NCBI GenBank assembly: GCA_035610365.1
Contig: CM069434.1
Coordinates: 96,460,806 to 96,524,805 of the forward strand
Direction of reading: 5' to 3'
Length of the DNA stretch: 64,000 bases
Origin: Aquatica leii
Lineage: Eukaryota > Arthropoda > Insecta > Coleoptera > Lampyridae
Positions 11,194 to 22,268 of this stretch are shown in pieces; the first letter of the stretch is position 1, and the number at the start of each line of letters is the position of its first letter. The notes beneath the pieces are model-generated. The model made no database searches, was not told the origin of the DNA, and saw only the letters and a program-made list of their open reading frames with translations. A program made the translations under genes and the position numbers.

Positions 11194-11401
11194 TGATGAT
11201 AATATGTAATTTATTTTAGTTTGAACTCACCATAATTTCAGTAACTTTTTCTATAAAGCTTTCAAAAGCCACTTCATCTTCTTTATGAATTACTTCATTG
11301 TGAATCACAAGTCTTTCACAAATATCTTCATACACTTGCAGCAGTTCCTCGTCACGAAAAATTCCGCAGGAAAATAAGTTTAAAATGGTAGAAATAAACA
11401 T
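7045..11401 (-). pseudogene. spliced OTU-like/protein-primed DNA polymerase B (copy A)
   Basis: By alignment with copy B and splice signals the exons are 11401-11231, 11108-11022, 10964-10803, 10749-10187 and 10135-7045. Exon 4 contains SDTLCLARALVLAMAW and exon 5 begins with a conserved HYNVIT, the Cys and His expected of an OTU-like protease module. A cysteine-rich region (CPACHSTPPC, CNSC) follows. Exonuclease motifs are FYDFEC, HNMKGYDGAF and YCISDVNIL; polymerase motifs are DVCSLYPFVNKYG, KLCLNSFWGKFAQ and YFDTDSIIF. The open frame of nearly 1,000 codons in exon 5 covers all catalytic motifs. Relative to copy B, exon 4 has one extra base near 10,487 and exon 5 one base fewer near 9,983, so the full spliced frame is broken. 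Confidence 0.85.
11125..11190. repeat. (TAA)n microsatellite in polymerase intron 1 of copy A
   Basis: About 22 TAA units inside the 122-nt intron 1. The matching copy B intron is only 59 nt and lacks it, so the repeat expanded after the copies split. Confidence 0.9.
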
Positions 11402-11469
11402 TGTCGTAAGGCGTAAAAGTTATCGTTCAAAGATTTGAAAAACAATAAATTTAGTATTCGGTAATTTTT

Positions 11470-11477
11470 CTTATATA
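11470..11477 (-). promoter_or_regulatory. TATA-like box upstream of copy A polymerase
   Basis: On the minus strand this reads TATATAAG, about 70 bp before the exon 1 ATG at 11,401. Copy B has TATAAAAG at a comparable place. Copy B is inserted about 430 bp further upstream. Confidence 0.4.
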
Positions 11478-11906
11478 CTAGTTTCGACATATAGAATAGA
11501 ATTACCTTTCATCAACTGCTTCTGCGTAAACGATTTTAGCATGAATTTTTAAAAACCTAATTAAAAATTTTTGTAATAACTTGAAGCAATTGTATAACGT
11601 GTTTTTCTATCAGTTGATTTTAATTGAAATTAAAGGAAAGTTGTTTTGTCTCTTTTTTTAGTTGTGTCATTATTTCACCCTAATCTTGATAATAACATTT
11701 CCAAGATGCGTGTAATTTCAAATGTTATAATAAAATTTACTGATTTGTTTTAATAAAAAACTTTTCAAATGTTTTACCTCGTTTCTAGAACTTGTTACCA
11801 TAATTACAATTTTATTATCATACCTTTTGTCTTAATTATATATTTTCTACATAGGTAATTACATAGTATCTACAATAATATTACAATAAGTTGTCAAAAT
11901 AATTAG

Positions 11907-11912
11907 AAGGTC
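11907..11912. repeat. target-site duplication, left of copy B (AAGGTC)
   Basis: Six bases directly before AGTAGAAACC, identical to 27,437-27,442 directly after the right TIR. Confidence 0.93.
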
Positions 11913-12002
11913 AGTAGAAACCTGGCAGCCTCCCCTCCACTTTTGACGTCATTACTGACCTCGCCGTAAACGTACGTGAAGGGTTTTTTTTTGGAAAGTT
12001 TG

Positions 12003-12240
12003 TTTTGTCTTTCACATTTTTTCTCTCTCACACATTTTTTTTCTCTTTCACACATTTTTTTCTCTCTCACACTTTTTTTTCTCTCTCACACATTTTTTTC
12101 TCTCTCACACATTTTTTTTCTCTCTCACACATTTTTTTCTCTCTCACACATTTTTTTCTCTCTCGCACATTTTTTTCTCTCTCACACATTTTTTTTCTCT
12201 CTCGCACATTTTTTTCTCTCTCTCACAAATTTTTTTTCCT
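12003..12240. repeat. CT/CA minisatellite in the left TIR
   Basis: Tandem copies of a roughly 19-bp unit, TTTTTTTCTCTCTCACACA, about a dozen. The right TIR of B has about four units and that of A about six. Open frames across it are low-complexity artefacts. Confidence 0.9.
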
Positions 12241-12326
12241 TTTTCATTTTACGTCATCGCATAAGCGGTAATTTTGCCATGCGTCATAAACACCGATGAT
12301 TCAAGTGAGAATAAAGTATTTGTATT

Positions 12327-12400
12327 AAAAAAAGCTGTGGGTGACCTAGAATCGAACCCGGGCTCCTCGATTACGAAGCAGCGACTTTACCACTACACCA
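12327..12400 (-). ncRNA. tRNA-like Pol III unit in left TIR of copy B
   Basis: Read on the minus strand it has an A box TGGTGTAGTGG (12,400-12,390), an anticodon-like TTCGTAA loop region, a B box GGTTCGATTCT (12,358-12,348) and a T7 terminator (12,333-12,327). The T arm is nearly tRNA-like, but the acceptor strands do not pair, so it is not a normal tRNA gene. Transcription would run toward the element tip. Confidence 0.55.
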
Positions 12401-12669
12401 ATTCGACTGTTAAGTCTGAACGGTCAATAGTTGTACACACTTGGTTATATAATTACAGAACATAAAAATGGACTAAAATTTACTGTAAAACAATAAACGT
12501 AGTTTTTAAATTCAACAACAAATTTAAAATTATATACAGATTTACACGTTTGAAATATTTCAATTGTTTTCTATTAAAAAAATGAATGAACAAAAACAAT
12601 AATTCAATATAATTTAGTGAAAGAAAAAACTACATCAAAATTATTTTACTTTTGTAATTTAAGTTACAT

Positions 12670-13275
12670 TTAAATAACACCTATATCTATCATTTCTTCA
12701 ATGGCGTCCATAGTTTCCATAAAGCCTTCAGGAAACTCTGGCCATATATCGTCATCTTCTTCTTGAATTTCTGAAAAGTAACTTTTTAACTTGTTTTTCT
12801 AAATATAATGTTAATGATTTATACCTTCAGATGATATACTTATAATTTCAAGGACCTCATCTTCGACGTCTCTGGATATGTGGTCCTTTAGCTCCGTTAC
12901 AAAAGGAGGTTCAAACTTGCATGTTGCAAGTTGACTTTGATACACTCCTCTTGCATTCGGTGTGTTGTCATTTTCTTGATCTGCATAATACAAAATTTTA
13001 GGCTGTGATAGTAACGTAAATATAAGAAACTTACCACTAAACACGCAATCTGTTTTATCAAGTTCTAAAATACTTTGTGAGTTTCTAATTGAATTGAGAT
13101 ATTCAATCCAATTTGTCTCATCGGTGTTTGAAATACGTTGTGCATCTAAGAAATAATATAACTATTAAAGCAATAAAAAAAATTTAAACGTTTTACCTGC
13201 ACTATCCAAGTTGACATTATCTTCATAATTTGTTACTTCAAAAAGATCACCGCTTAAGACAGGTAACTTTTCCAT
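12670..13275 (-). CDS. four-exon acidic 148-aa protein, unknown function (copy B)
   Basis: The exons are 13275-13197, 13145-13035, 12980-12825 and 12770-12670, separated by three introns of 51-54 nt, all GT..AG. Their lengths (79, 111, 156, 101) sum to 149 codons including the stop and keep one frame, strong support for a real gene although no exon is long. The product starts MEKLPVLSGDLFEV and ends in a very acidic region (EEDDDIWPEF). No signal peptide or membrane helix is seen and I recognise no family. It lies between the left TIR and the polymerase gene, diverging from the latter. I found no counterpart in copy A, where a different short spliced frame sits at the same place. Confidence 0.72.
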
Positions 13276-13308
13276 GATTTGTAATATTAATAAAATACAA
13301 TTCAAACG

Positions 13309-13316
13309 CTTTTATA
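13309..13316 (-). promoter_or_regulatory. TATA box of the four-exon gene
   Basis: On the minus strand it reads TATAAAAG, about 35 bp before the ATG at 13,275. The short distance leaves a very short 5' leader. Confidence 0.5.
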
Positions 13317-14626
13317 CGAAAACTACTGCAATTACGTATCTATAGTCATTAATGTACGAAAATTACGCCAATTACGTATCTATAGTCATAGGTCATTAAT
13401 AAATTAATCTGGAATTAAAATGTTTAACTATGATTCAAAAACTAACGTTGTTGAAAAATTCCAAATTTAGTAAAAGAATAGTAACGTTAAAAAAATTTAA
13501 CAAGAACTTTTAAGATTTTTAAAGAATGTAAAATATTTTAAGGTTTACTTTTTCATCCTGTTAGTTATAATTAATCAATGTAAAATTTTAAAAATCATTC
13601 AATAAATACTTGTTTTTAATTTGTATTTCACACTCATTTTTCAACTTTAGTTAAAAAAATTTACAAAACTAGAATGTTATTAATCATTAGCAGGGTTTTT
13701 TAAAGAAGAAAAAAACAGATAACTTTAAAACGTTGTAGAAAGCAAAATATGTAAAAATTGTAGGTCATTAACTAAACTAATTCAAAGTTTAAGTTTTTGC
13801 TATGAAAGTTTTATATTTTGAAAAGATTTTCCAAGTTTTAAATATTTTTTCTAGATAAACTGTAGTTTAAATGTAATACACTAAACTGTATAGTTACTGT
13901 TAAAAATACAAAGACATAAATGAACTTGGATATGTATAAAAGAAACAGTTTTTTAATTTACTTTTCCTGTGTAATTAATGTAATTAATGTTACAAATTCA
14001 AAAAAGTGCAACAGTCTTTTTCTAAATAAAATACACTTTTACACTTTAGTTTGGAGATTATTAAACTGAGCAATTCTTTACAAAAGCATAACAACCATTA
14101 AAGTGTGTAAAATTCCAAAACTATTGCTGTTTCATAACTCTTTGCTTTTAAGTTGCAAGTCAGACATTTATAGAATTTACGTATAAAAACTTAAAATATG
14201 AATTTTCACAGTTTAAAAAAATTATAACAAAGTAAATATGTGAATATTTCCATCCAATTATTACTATTAACATTATAATTATTGTGACAAATCAGATAAT
14301 AAAAATGTAATTTTATTGTTGATGAGTAACAGCTTAACTTGTAATTAGTACAGCTATTGGTAATGACAATGCAATTAAGGTGACAAACTGCAGAAATTAT
14401 GTAAAAACATTGAAAAGTTTTTTATCTTATTAAAGATTAAGATAACTAAAAAACGTAACTGCTTTACCATATATCAAACAGAACAGAAAACAGACATATA
14501 CGTAAATATTTTACGAAGACTTTTGGTCGAGAAATTTTGATTAGTTTAAAAGAATTATTAATTATTCGTTTACGCAGAAGCAATTACTGAAAACAAATGT
14601 AAGCTGTTCTTTAGGGGGGAAATTAG
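13317..14626. other. non-coding AT-rich stretch between divergent genes (copy B)
   Basis: About 1.3 kb separates two outward-facing promoters. I see no ORF or RNA gene. It contains a short repeated motif, AATTACG(C/T)ATCTATAGTCAT, at about 13,330-13,390. It may hold regulatory sites or a replication origin, but nothing in the sequence proves this. Confidence 0.4.
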
Positions 14627-14634
14627 TATAAAAG
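14627..14634 (+). promoter_or_regulatory. TATA box of copy B polymerase
   Basis: TATAAAAG lies 57-64 bp before the exon 1 ATG at 14,691. Confidence 0.5.
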
Positions 14635-14690
14635 TAAATAAGTTTCAATGCAAAATTTATTGTTTTTCAACTCTTGAAAGAACATTAATA

Positions 14691-17600
14691 ATGTCTATTT
14701 CTACTGTTTTAAACCTTTTTTTTTGTGGAATTTTTCGCGACGAAGAGTTGCTAGGTGTTTATGAAGATATATGTGAAAGACTTGTGCTTCACAGCGAAGT
14801 AATAAGTAAAGAAGATAAGGAGGTTTTTGAACGTTTTATAGAAAAAGTTTGTAAGATTATGGTAAGTTCAATTTAAAACAGGATACTGATTATCATCATT
14901 ATTAAATATATTTGTTGCAGAACTCCAAGTCTTTAGCTAATGCGATGCCATCATTTAACTCTTTAACTGATCCGCAACCATCGACATCCCAAATGCTTCA
15001 CTCAGATGTAAGTGATTTCTAAAAATAATTAACAAATTTTAAAAGTTCTGAATTATTATTATAGACGCCTGTTGGAAGAGGTTTAAAGCCGGGCAAACGC
15101 TTCCGCCATCTTGACGTTACAAGCGAAGGTGAAAAAGAAATTAAAAAATTTAAAACTATAGCAAAAACCATAGTTTTTAGATTCCAAGATGTACATGGAT
15201 CTTCGAACCCTATGATCTGGCTAGAGGTAATTCTTTTTTTAATTTATAAATATGAGGTTCGCCTAATTTTATTATTTTTTAGAAAGCGTTTAACGAAATG
15301 CTCGACCATATGTTGATTGGAGCATCCCCATCAGACCGCGTGGGCATTGTTTTACGCAATGACAATTTTCCCGAGAAACCGATCGGCATCTCGTTCAGGC
15401 GTAGGGACCAGCTTAACTCTAAAATCATAATGGCGACATTAGAAAAAGTTTTACAAAGTAATGCTAATTTCTTTGCGGCTGATTCCTTACGTCTGCACGT
15501 AGACCGCGTAACCCTTCCTGTTGGCAATGGTGGAGCGTCTAGAGATCGAATGGCAGGAGTCAGTTACGAAGAATTCTGTCGGCGTAAAAGAGGGATTATT
15601 GTCGTTGAAAATTCCGATACCTTATGCCTCGCCCGTGCATTGGTGCTAGCAATGGCGTGGACATCTCAAGACCCTCTGATACACAGTCTGCAATTAGCAG
15701 GAAATTTGCAGACTAAAGAGCGGGCTGAAAAACTATGCAGAACCGCTAACGTGGACCTCAGCAATGGCGGAACTAGAGAACACATCCAACAATTTCAACA
15801 TCATTTAGTAGATTACACAATTGTTGTGTATAATAATCGCCTAGGTAAGTACTTTATTTTTTATAGTATTCATATAACCTCAACAAAATTGTTTTAGGTA
15901 AATCTGTATACTTTGAAGGGCCGCGCACTAATGATAGGATAGTTTTAAACTTATTTTTTGAAGAAAACCACTACAACGTTATTACTAACCTGTGTTCCGC
16001 ATTTTCGACGACGTTCTTTTGCGAGATGTGTCGTTTTCGCACAAACACAAAAATGGAGCATAAAAACTGTAAGTACATTTGTCCGGCCTGTCATTCAACC
16101 CCTCCTTGTAATAAAGATTTGGAACTTATATTGTGCAATTCGTGCAACAGAGATTTTCGTGGCCCCGAATGCTTTGCAAATCATACCCAGAAATTGTGTA
16201 AGATTTTGAATAGGTGTAAGTCATGTCTTAATAGTGTATGGGTGAATAAGTCCAAACCGCATAAGTGCGGGTATAAATACTGCCGTAATTGTTGTGCTGA
16301 AAAACCTGTACGACATTTATGTTTTATGAGTAAAAGCACTCCCAATCAAAAAAATTGAATCAAAATTTTGTTTTTATTTTTTATGACTTTGAATGTCGAC
16401 AAGATGTTCCAATATCTGGAACTACAAATATGTTTTTACACGTGCCCACGTTATGTGTAGCACAACAAGTTTGCGATTCATGTACTAATATCGACGATGT
16501 TAGTCAGGATTGCTCAAGCTGTGGTAAACGACAACATATTTTTACAAAAAACCCTGTCGATGATTTTCTAAATTACGTTTCGGCTTTAAAAAAGAAAACT
16601 ACTAAAGGCAGCAATATAGTGGCATTGGCACATAATATGAAAGGGTACGACGGGGCATTTGTTTTAAAATCGCTTTTTAAAAATCGTAATGCATGGAATC
16701 CTAAGATTATTACAAACGGTACTAAGTTAATGAGTATTAATTGCGACGGTAACATCAAATTTATCGATTCTATCAATTATATGCCAATGCCTCTAGCTAA
16801 ACTTCCAAAACCTTTTAATTTTTCAAACGCTAAAGGTTATTTTCCTCATTTTTTCAATACATTAGAAAATCAGAATTACATTGGACCTATGCCGCCTATG
16901 CACTATTACGGTTGTGACGAAATGTCAACTTCAGTCAGAAATGATTTTGTGAAATGGTACCAAGAACAAGAAAGCAATAATTATGTTTTTAATTTTCAAA
17001 ATGAAATATTAAAATATTGCATAGACGACGTTAATATTTTAAGAAAAGCATGCTTAGAGTTCTGGAGCCGGTTCACCACTTCTAACGGAGTTGACCCATT
17101 TCGTGAGTCTTGTACAATTGCTGGTGCATGCAATGCAGTATTTCGACGTAATTATTTAATTCCAAATTCTATTGGACTTATTCCTCCTAACGGTTTTAGA
17201 ATGGCTGACAAGCAATCTACCATTGCAATCAAATGGTTACTTTGGTTAGAAAATACTTTAGATATCAAAATTGAGCACGCTGGAAATGCCCGCGAAGTTA
17301 AGCTGAAGGAGGGTATCTTAGTCGACGGTTTTTGTCACGCTACAAACACCGTATATCAGTTTCATGGGTGCTATTTTCATGGCTGCGAGATCTGTTTTCC
17401 AGATCAGACAGCTGAACTTAGTGGCGATAAACAGGATACGATGTTTGCAAGGCTCCAAATAACTGAGGCTACAGCGACCCGCATCCGTTCTTTCGGCTAT
17501 AACTTAGTGGAAATGAAAGAGTGTAAGTTTCGGCAATTTCTCAAAATTAATATTCAGGCATTAGAATTCACAGCTAGTCATGCCGTAATTCGGAATACCC

Positions 17601-18990
17601 CTTTGAACCCTCGTGACAGCTTTTTCGGAGGTCGTACGAATGCCGTCAAACTGTACTACAAGGCAGAAGAAAACGAGTCTATCCGTTACCTTGACGTATG
17701 CTCCCTTTATCCATTTGTCAACAAATATGGTAAATATCCCGTAGGTCATCCCAAAATCCATGTAGGTAATGATGTCTGCCAGCAATTGTCTTTAGACGCA
17801 GTTGAAGGCATCATTAAATGCACCGTCCTTCCGCCCACAAGCCTATACCACCCCGTTCTGCCTTTGTAGAATGCACGGCAAGCTTATGTTTATATTATGC
17901 AGGGTTTGCGGGAAACGATGTTTAACGGTATCTGCAACCATACAGACGATGAACGTAAGTTTACCGGTACTTACGTAGCAGACGAGCTCCGAGAAGCGTT
18001 GTCACAGGGGTATAAAGTGTTAGAAATTTTAGAAGTTTGGGAATACGAAATTGCACAGTATAATAAAAGTTCCAAATTTGGTTTGGTTTGTTTACAAAAT
18101 ATGTAGACAATTTTTTGAAACTGAAACAGGAGTCTAGCGGGTGGCCGTCTTGGTGTACGGATGATCAAGGAAAGGATCGGTATGTAACTGAGTATCTCGA
18201 ACGAGAGGGGATTGCATTAGATAAGTTGAATATTGCTGTTAATCCAGGAATGAGATACATTGCTAAATTATGTTTAAATTCATTTTGGGGCAAATTTGCC
18301 CAACGTGAAAATCTAATGCAATCTTCAATCGTACAGGACCCTTATGATTTATTCAAGATGCTTACTGATCCTTCGGTAGAGGCTCACTCGCTAACCACTG
18401 TTGATGATGACACCATTATTTTGAATTGGGATAGGCCGGACGAAGGTATCGTACCGTTGAAAACTGTAAATGTTGCTTTGGCTGCATATACAACTGCCAA
18501 TGCACGTTTGGAATTGTACAAATACTTAAAACATTTGAACAGACGTGTCCTTTACTTCGATACGGATTCTATAATTTTTACTGAAAAGCCAGGTGAATGG
18601 GTCCCCGTGACAGGAGATTTTCTGGGCGATATGACGGATGAAGTCGAATGCTACGGTCCTGGTAGTAAAATTGTAGAATTTGTCAGCGGAGGTCCGAAGA
18701 ATTATGCTTTTAAGGTGTTTTCGACTAATTCGAATCAACACGAATATATTTGTAAAGTTAAAGGTATTACTCTTAACTTTAAAAATTCACAAAACGTGAA
18801 TTTCGAAACCCTTAGAAGCATGGTTTTGGATCAAGCCGAGGATACGTATGTTCAGACGGATCGACGTATTTGTAGGAATTCCACATTTGATGTTTTGTCG
18901 CGACCTGAACGAAAAGTGTTTCGGGTAAATTATACAAAGAGACGTCGTTTAGAAGATAGTATGGATACACTTCCATACGGTTACCGGTAA
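14691..18990 (+). pseudogene. spliced OTU-like/protein-primed DNA polymerase B (copy B)
   Basis: The exons are 14691-14861, 14921-15007, 15065-15226, 15283-15844 and 15898-18990, with introns of 53-59 nt, all GT..AG. The first three exons are whole codons (57, 29, 54) and exon 4 joins exon 5 in phase 1, so the frame is open from ATG through the cysteine-rich region. Exon 4 carries the OTU-like Cys (DTLCLARALV), and exon 5 the His (HYNVIT), three exonuclease motifs and polymerase motifs SLYPF, LNSFWGKF and DTDS. Three lesions follow: a deleted base near 16,350, an extra T near 17,865 (stop TAG) and a diverged out-of-frame patch at about 18,075-18,100. This copy cannot make full-length polymerase as written. 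Confidence 0.88.
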
Positions 18991-19515
18991 TAACGTTGTA
19001 GTGGTTTGTTTTATTCATTTATTTATTTATTTAGTTTGTTGTTTTTAATTATTATTAGTTAGTATATTGTAATTTGTTAATACTTAATTTTTATGTAAGT
19101 AGGTAATCTTTTTGCTTTTTATTGTTACAATGATTTTTGTAATTTTAATTTTATTCTTAGGTATTTGTATAAAGTTTTTGTTAAAAATAATTTTCAATTT
19201 AAATATTTCAAATGCAAATAACGGCTTTGATCTAAGTACATTTAAGTATTTTGTTATTATTATTACATGTTAGTTGATTTATTTTTATATTTTATTAATG
19301 TTATTTAATTCTTAAATAAGCAATTTTGTTAATAGTTTATTCTTTGTAAATAATTAATCTTTATGTATTGCTTTTCACTGTTTATTTTTGTATATGTTAT
19401 TAAATACTTCAAACTTTATCATTCTATTTGTATATGATTAAATATTTGTCTTTCAATAAAACACTTAAATTTCAATTTACTCTTTTCTTTATTTTTTATT
19501 AATGTACAATAAATA
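18991..19515. other. AT-rich gap between convergent genes (copy B)
   Basis: Inverted counterpart of 6,517-7,044, nearly identical, with polyadenylation-type AATAAA motifs and no ORF of note. Confidence 0.5.
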
Positions 19516-19986
19516 TTATAAAACATCTAATACATTGATTTTTTTAAAATACAAGTTATACAATAAACTAATGCATGCATCATTTTTTATTAAATCATTA
19601 TTAAATATTTCTAAAAATTCTATCATGTTTGTGTTACAAAGTTTAAAATATAAATATACCAGACAATATTGACCGCAAAACACAGAATGAAAATCTTGTA
19701 AAATTTTACAATTAAAAGTCCAAGTACAACAATTTCTTTCTAAAAATTTTTTATGATATCCTAAAGGTGGTCTTCCAAAAGAATCAAAGTATTCTCCATG
19801 TCCATATTCATCAATGTAAAACGCTGCCCAATGTTCACCAGGTTTATAGGAAGGATCGGTGTTTGCGATAATAGCACAAGGTCTCTGTATACGCCATGGC
19901 AGTTGATTAGAAGCACATACAAGTCGATGTACATTCTTGGTGGTCGGGATATTCTTCAAACATTGTTGAATTTGTACCGCATTCAT
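19516..19986 (-). CDS. adenain-like cysteine protease (copy B)
   Basis: This is the 156-aa counterpart of the copy A protease, with the same His52, Asp68, Gln97 and Cys104. Visible changes are V50G just before the catalytic EHW and T/I and V/A changes near the C-terminus. All catalytic residues are kept and the frame is open. Confidence 0.88.
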   Translation of the reverse strand: MNAVQIQQCLKNIPTTKNVHRLVCASNQLPWRIQRPCAIIANTDPSYKPGEHWAAFYIDEYGHGEYFDSFGRPPLGYHKKFLERNCCTWTFNCKILQDFHSVFCGQYCLVYLYFKLCNTNMIEFLEIFNNDLIKNDACISLLYNLYFKKINVLDVL

Positions 19987-20460
19987 CTCTGCTATTTTTC
20001 TTTGACCATTTACATAAAATTAAAGCGTGTTCCAGAGCACACGAAGGGCTTTCAATGTGATGATGTAGACATTTGATTGCTTGCATCTCTTTTTTTAGTT
20101 CTTTAAAGGTTGGACAACTGAGCCCCTCCATGTTAACTACCGGTTTATTTAAAAAATTTAAAGTGTTTTGCTTTTCATAACCTTTAACAAAAATACCGTT
20201 AAAAGGCGTCAACAATTTTCTAAGTTCGTCTTCGAAATCTTCAAAATTTATATATCCAGTACTCCATTTTAGACCATGAAAATAATTTTCCAAGTAATAA
20301 ACTTCGTTTTTCACTGATTTTGGCAAAGTAGAATAAGGCATCGGTGGCTTTATGAGCAAAACTTCGCAATAGTCACCATCTGACGAAACAACCGCAACTT
20401 CTTTAGGAATAAATTTTTGTCTGCTCCGCGAAAACCTTGCAAATCAACAAACGCGTCCAT
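19907..20460 (-). pseudogene. conserved insect Polinton protein, frameshifted at its N-terminus (copy B)
   Basis: The ATG at 20,460 matches copy A 5,572. An A-run at about 20,413-20,417 is one base shorter than in copy A, breaking the frame after about 15 codons. Downstream, 20359-19907 reads without a stop across the point where copy A is split. The two copies are therefore broken at different sites. The function is unknown; see the copy A entry for motifs. Confidence 0.6.
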
Positions 20461-20530
20461 TCTTCTCGAGTGTTAATTAATAACTAAGTTGAGTAAAGTG
20501 TCGAGTATTCTTAACTACTAAAATCTACCA

Positions 20531-21823
20531 TTACATTTCTAGTTTATCAATTTCTATGACGTTGTCAAATTCTGCGTAAACTAAACAGTTTATAGTTTCA
20601 CTTAACGCATCTTCGAATCCGACTTCTATGCGCAACGACCCATTCTTTACAAGATTCCAATGTGTATTAGCATTTGCCGATAAATCCGGTGTTAAATCAA
20701 AAGCCATTAAACAGTAACCTTTAGGGTAATCTTCTCGAGATATATCATTTCCTTCATTTAAGAAATGAATGCCGGTTCCGGAGTATAAAGTATGGTATGC
20801 TCGCACGTACAAGCCTGATTTTGTAAAATCCGGTTGAAGTGGTTTTGACGGAATTTGCTGGCCATCAATATACAAAGACAGATAATTAATTTTATAATGA
20901 TGAAAATTAAACGGGTTGGTGGCGTAATCTCCATTGAACGCTTTATTTGACACAAATCCAATAATACAACGTTTAGGTAATTGGCCTAAGAAAACGTTGT
21001 CTAAAGACTTTCGTTGAATCCCTGATGGAATAGTCAATACTTTAACATCGGCTTTGGTTATTGGATATTTTGCAGAAGTAGATTCTAACGCTTTTGTGTG
21101 TGCAATTAGAATTGTAGGATTGATTTTCATTCTTCTTACTAAAAGACTGGCTTCTAAAATTTTCACCTTGTATGTAGACCCTAATTTAGCCATTAAACTA
21201 AACGAATCTCTTGAACGAACAAATTTTATCTTCATTTCGACGCCGTTAACAAGAAATTTTTCTTGATTAAATATGTCAGAGTGGACATGTCCTATCATCT
21301 CGATTTGGTTATTTTCGGAAGTAAAAGATTTTCTTTTAATGAATCCTACATTGTCTTCCGTCAAATTATCCATTTTTCCTGGTGTATCACTATGCCATAA
21401 ACTACACGATAAATGTGAAGATTTTGCTTCTGGTCCATAGTTTAGTAAAGTTTCAATATAAGAACGGTATGCATACGTATTATTAGGCGGAGATACAAGT
21501 TTCTGATTTAAATAAATCTCAACTTGACTAAATAGTGAATGTAACCAGTTATTTACGGGTCCTACAACATCCTCAACGTTTAACGAAGTATCGTCATGTC
21601 TCACGATTTTGGCTGTTACATACAACATTGTTTGGCTTAAGTCTAAATAATCATTGCCGTTGCCAGGTATAACAAATTCAATCGGTGCGTCGTCAGTTAA
21701 CGAAGATAGCGGCTTATAGAAAATCCATTCGCCAGATTCTATACTTGTTTGAGTTGATGGGAGGGCAAATAAATCTAATTCAGATTTAATGCATTCGCAA
21801 GATTGAGCATGAAGAAAAGCCAT
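20531..21823 (-). CDS. major capsid protein, altered C-terminal tail (copy B)
   Basis: Double-jelly-roll capsid protein of 430 aa, near-identical to the copy A version, with V/L and L/S substitutions in the middle. A one-base deletion near 20,540 changes the last residues and ends the protein about eight residues early. Since only the tail is affected, the fold should be intact. It overlaps nothing and lies two bases from the upstream pVI/pX-like gene. Confidence 0.85.
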   Translation of the reverse strand: MAFLHAQSCECIKSELDLFALPSTQTSIESGEWIFYKPLSSLTDDAPIEFVIPGNGNDYLDLSQTMLYVTAKIVRHDDTSLNVEDVVGPVNNWLHSLFSQVEIYLNQKLVSPPNNTYAYRSYIETLLNYGPEAKSSHLSCSLWHSDTPGKMDNLTEDNVGFIKRKSFTSENNQIEMIGHVHSDIFNQEKFLVNGVEMKIKFVRSRDSFSLMAKLGSTYKVKILEASLLVRRMKINPTILIAHTKALESTSAKYPITKADVKVLTIPSGIQRKSLDNVFLGQLPKRCIIGFVSNKAFNGDYATNPFNFHHYKINYLSLYIDGQQIPSKPLQPDFTKSGLYVRAYHTLYSGTGIHFLNEGNDISREDYPKGYCLMAFDLTPDLSANANTHWNLVKNGSLRIEVGFEDALSETINCLVYAEFDNVIEIDKLEM

Positions 21824-21825
21824 TA

Positions 21826-22267
21826 CTAATTTCTGTCAAAAATATCGTTGTAATTAACTTTTGAATTAGCAGGCTTGCGTCTAGAATTTGACGTCTTCTT
21901 GTTAATTACAGACAGAGAATGACTAGTTATGTTTTTACGCCGTTTTTATATCCAGAGCCCTGCATCAGATTTTCAATTTTAGTGTCTGCTTTGCGCTTCA
22001 GACTCTGACCGGCTTCGCGCATTCTATCTTGAAACGATTCTTTGATTGGTCGGTTTTCCACAATATCTCCTAAAATATTACTTCCCGTCCTCAACGCTTC
22101 TTTTCCTACTGCTTTCACGCCTGACTTAAACAATGGTAAAATTGAACGAAATATACCCCCCAACCAACTTCCAATTCCATGACCTCTTTGATATGGGGCC
22201 CTCGGTAAATAACACCAATTCCACTACCGGCTTGATTAATGTAATATTGTTGATATGGACACGCCAT
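21826..22267 (-). pseudogene. pVI/pX-like virion protein with two frameshifts (copy B)
   Basis: Counterpart of copy A 3,762-4,205. A G-run near 22,200 has three bases instead of four, and an A/T-run at 21,943-21,947 has five instead of six; each shifts the frame. The gene is otherwise almost identical. Both changes are homopolymer contractions. Confidence 0.7.
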
Positions 22268-22268
22268 G

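Larger units (their letters stand above)
11913..12410. repeat. left terminal inverted repeat of copy B
   Basis: It matches the reverse complement of 27,093-27,436 up to ..AATTCGACTGT. From the tip inward it holds TGACGTCA (11,944-11,951), CACGTACG, a CT/CA minisatellite, an ACGTCATCGCATAAGCGG block and a tRNA-like Pol III unit read outward. It is 498 bp against 344 bp on the right; the difference is mostly minisatellite length. Confidence 0.92.

Noticed and set aside
11976..12299. Overlapping open frames rich in Phe/Leu/Ser/His
   Set aside because: They are translations of the CT/CA minisatellite in the TIR, not a gene.
12327..12400. A functional threonine tRNA gene
   Set aside because: The A and B boxes are good, but the acceptor and anticodon stems do not pair properly; listed only as tRNA-like.
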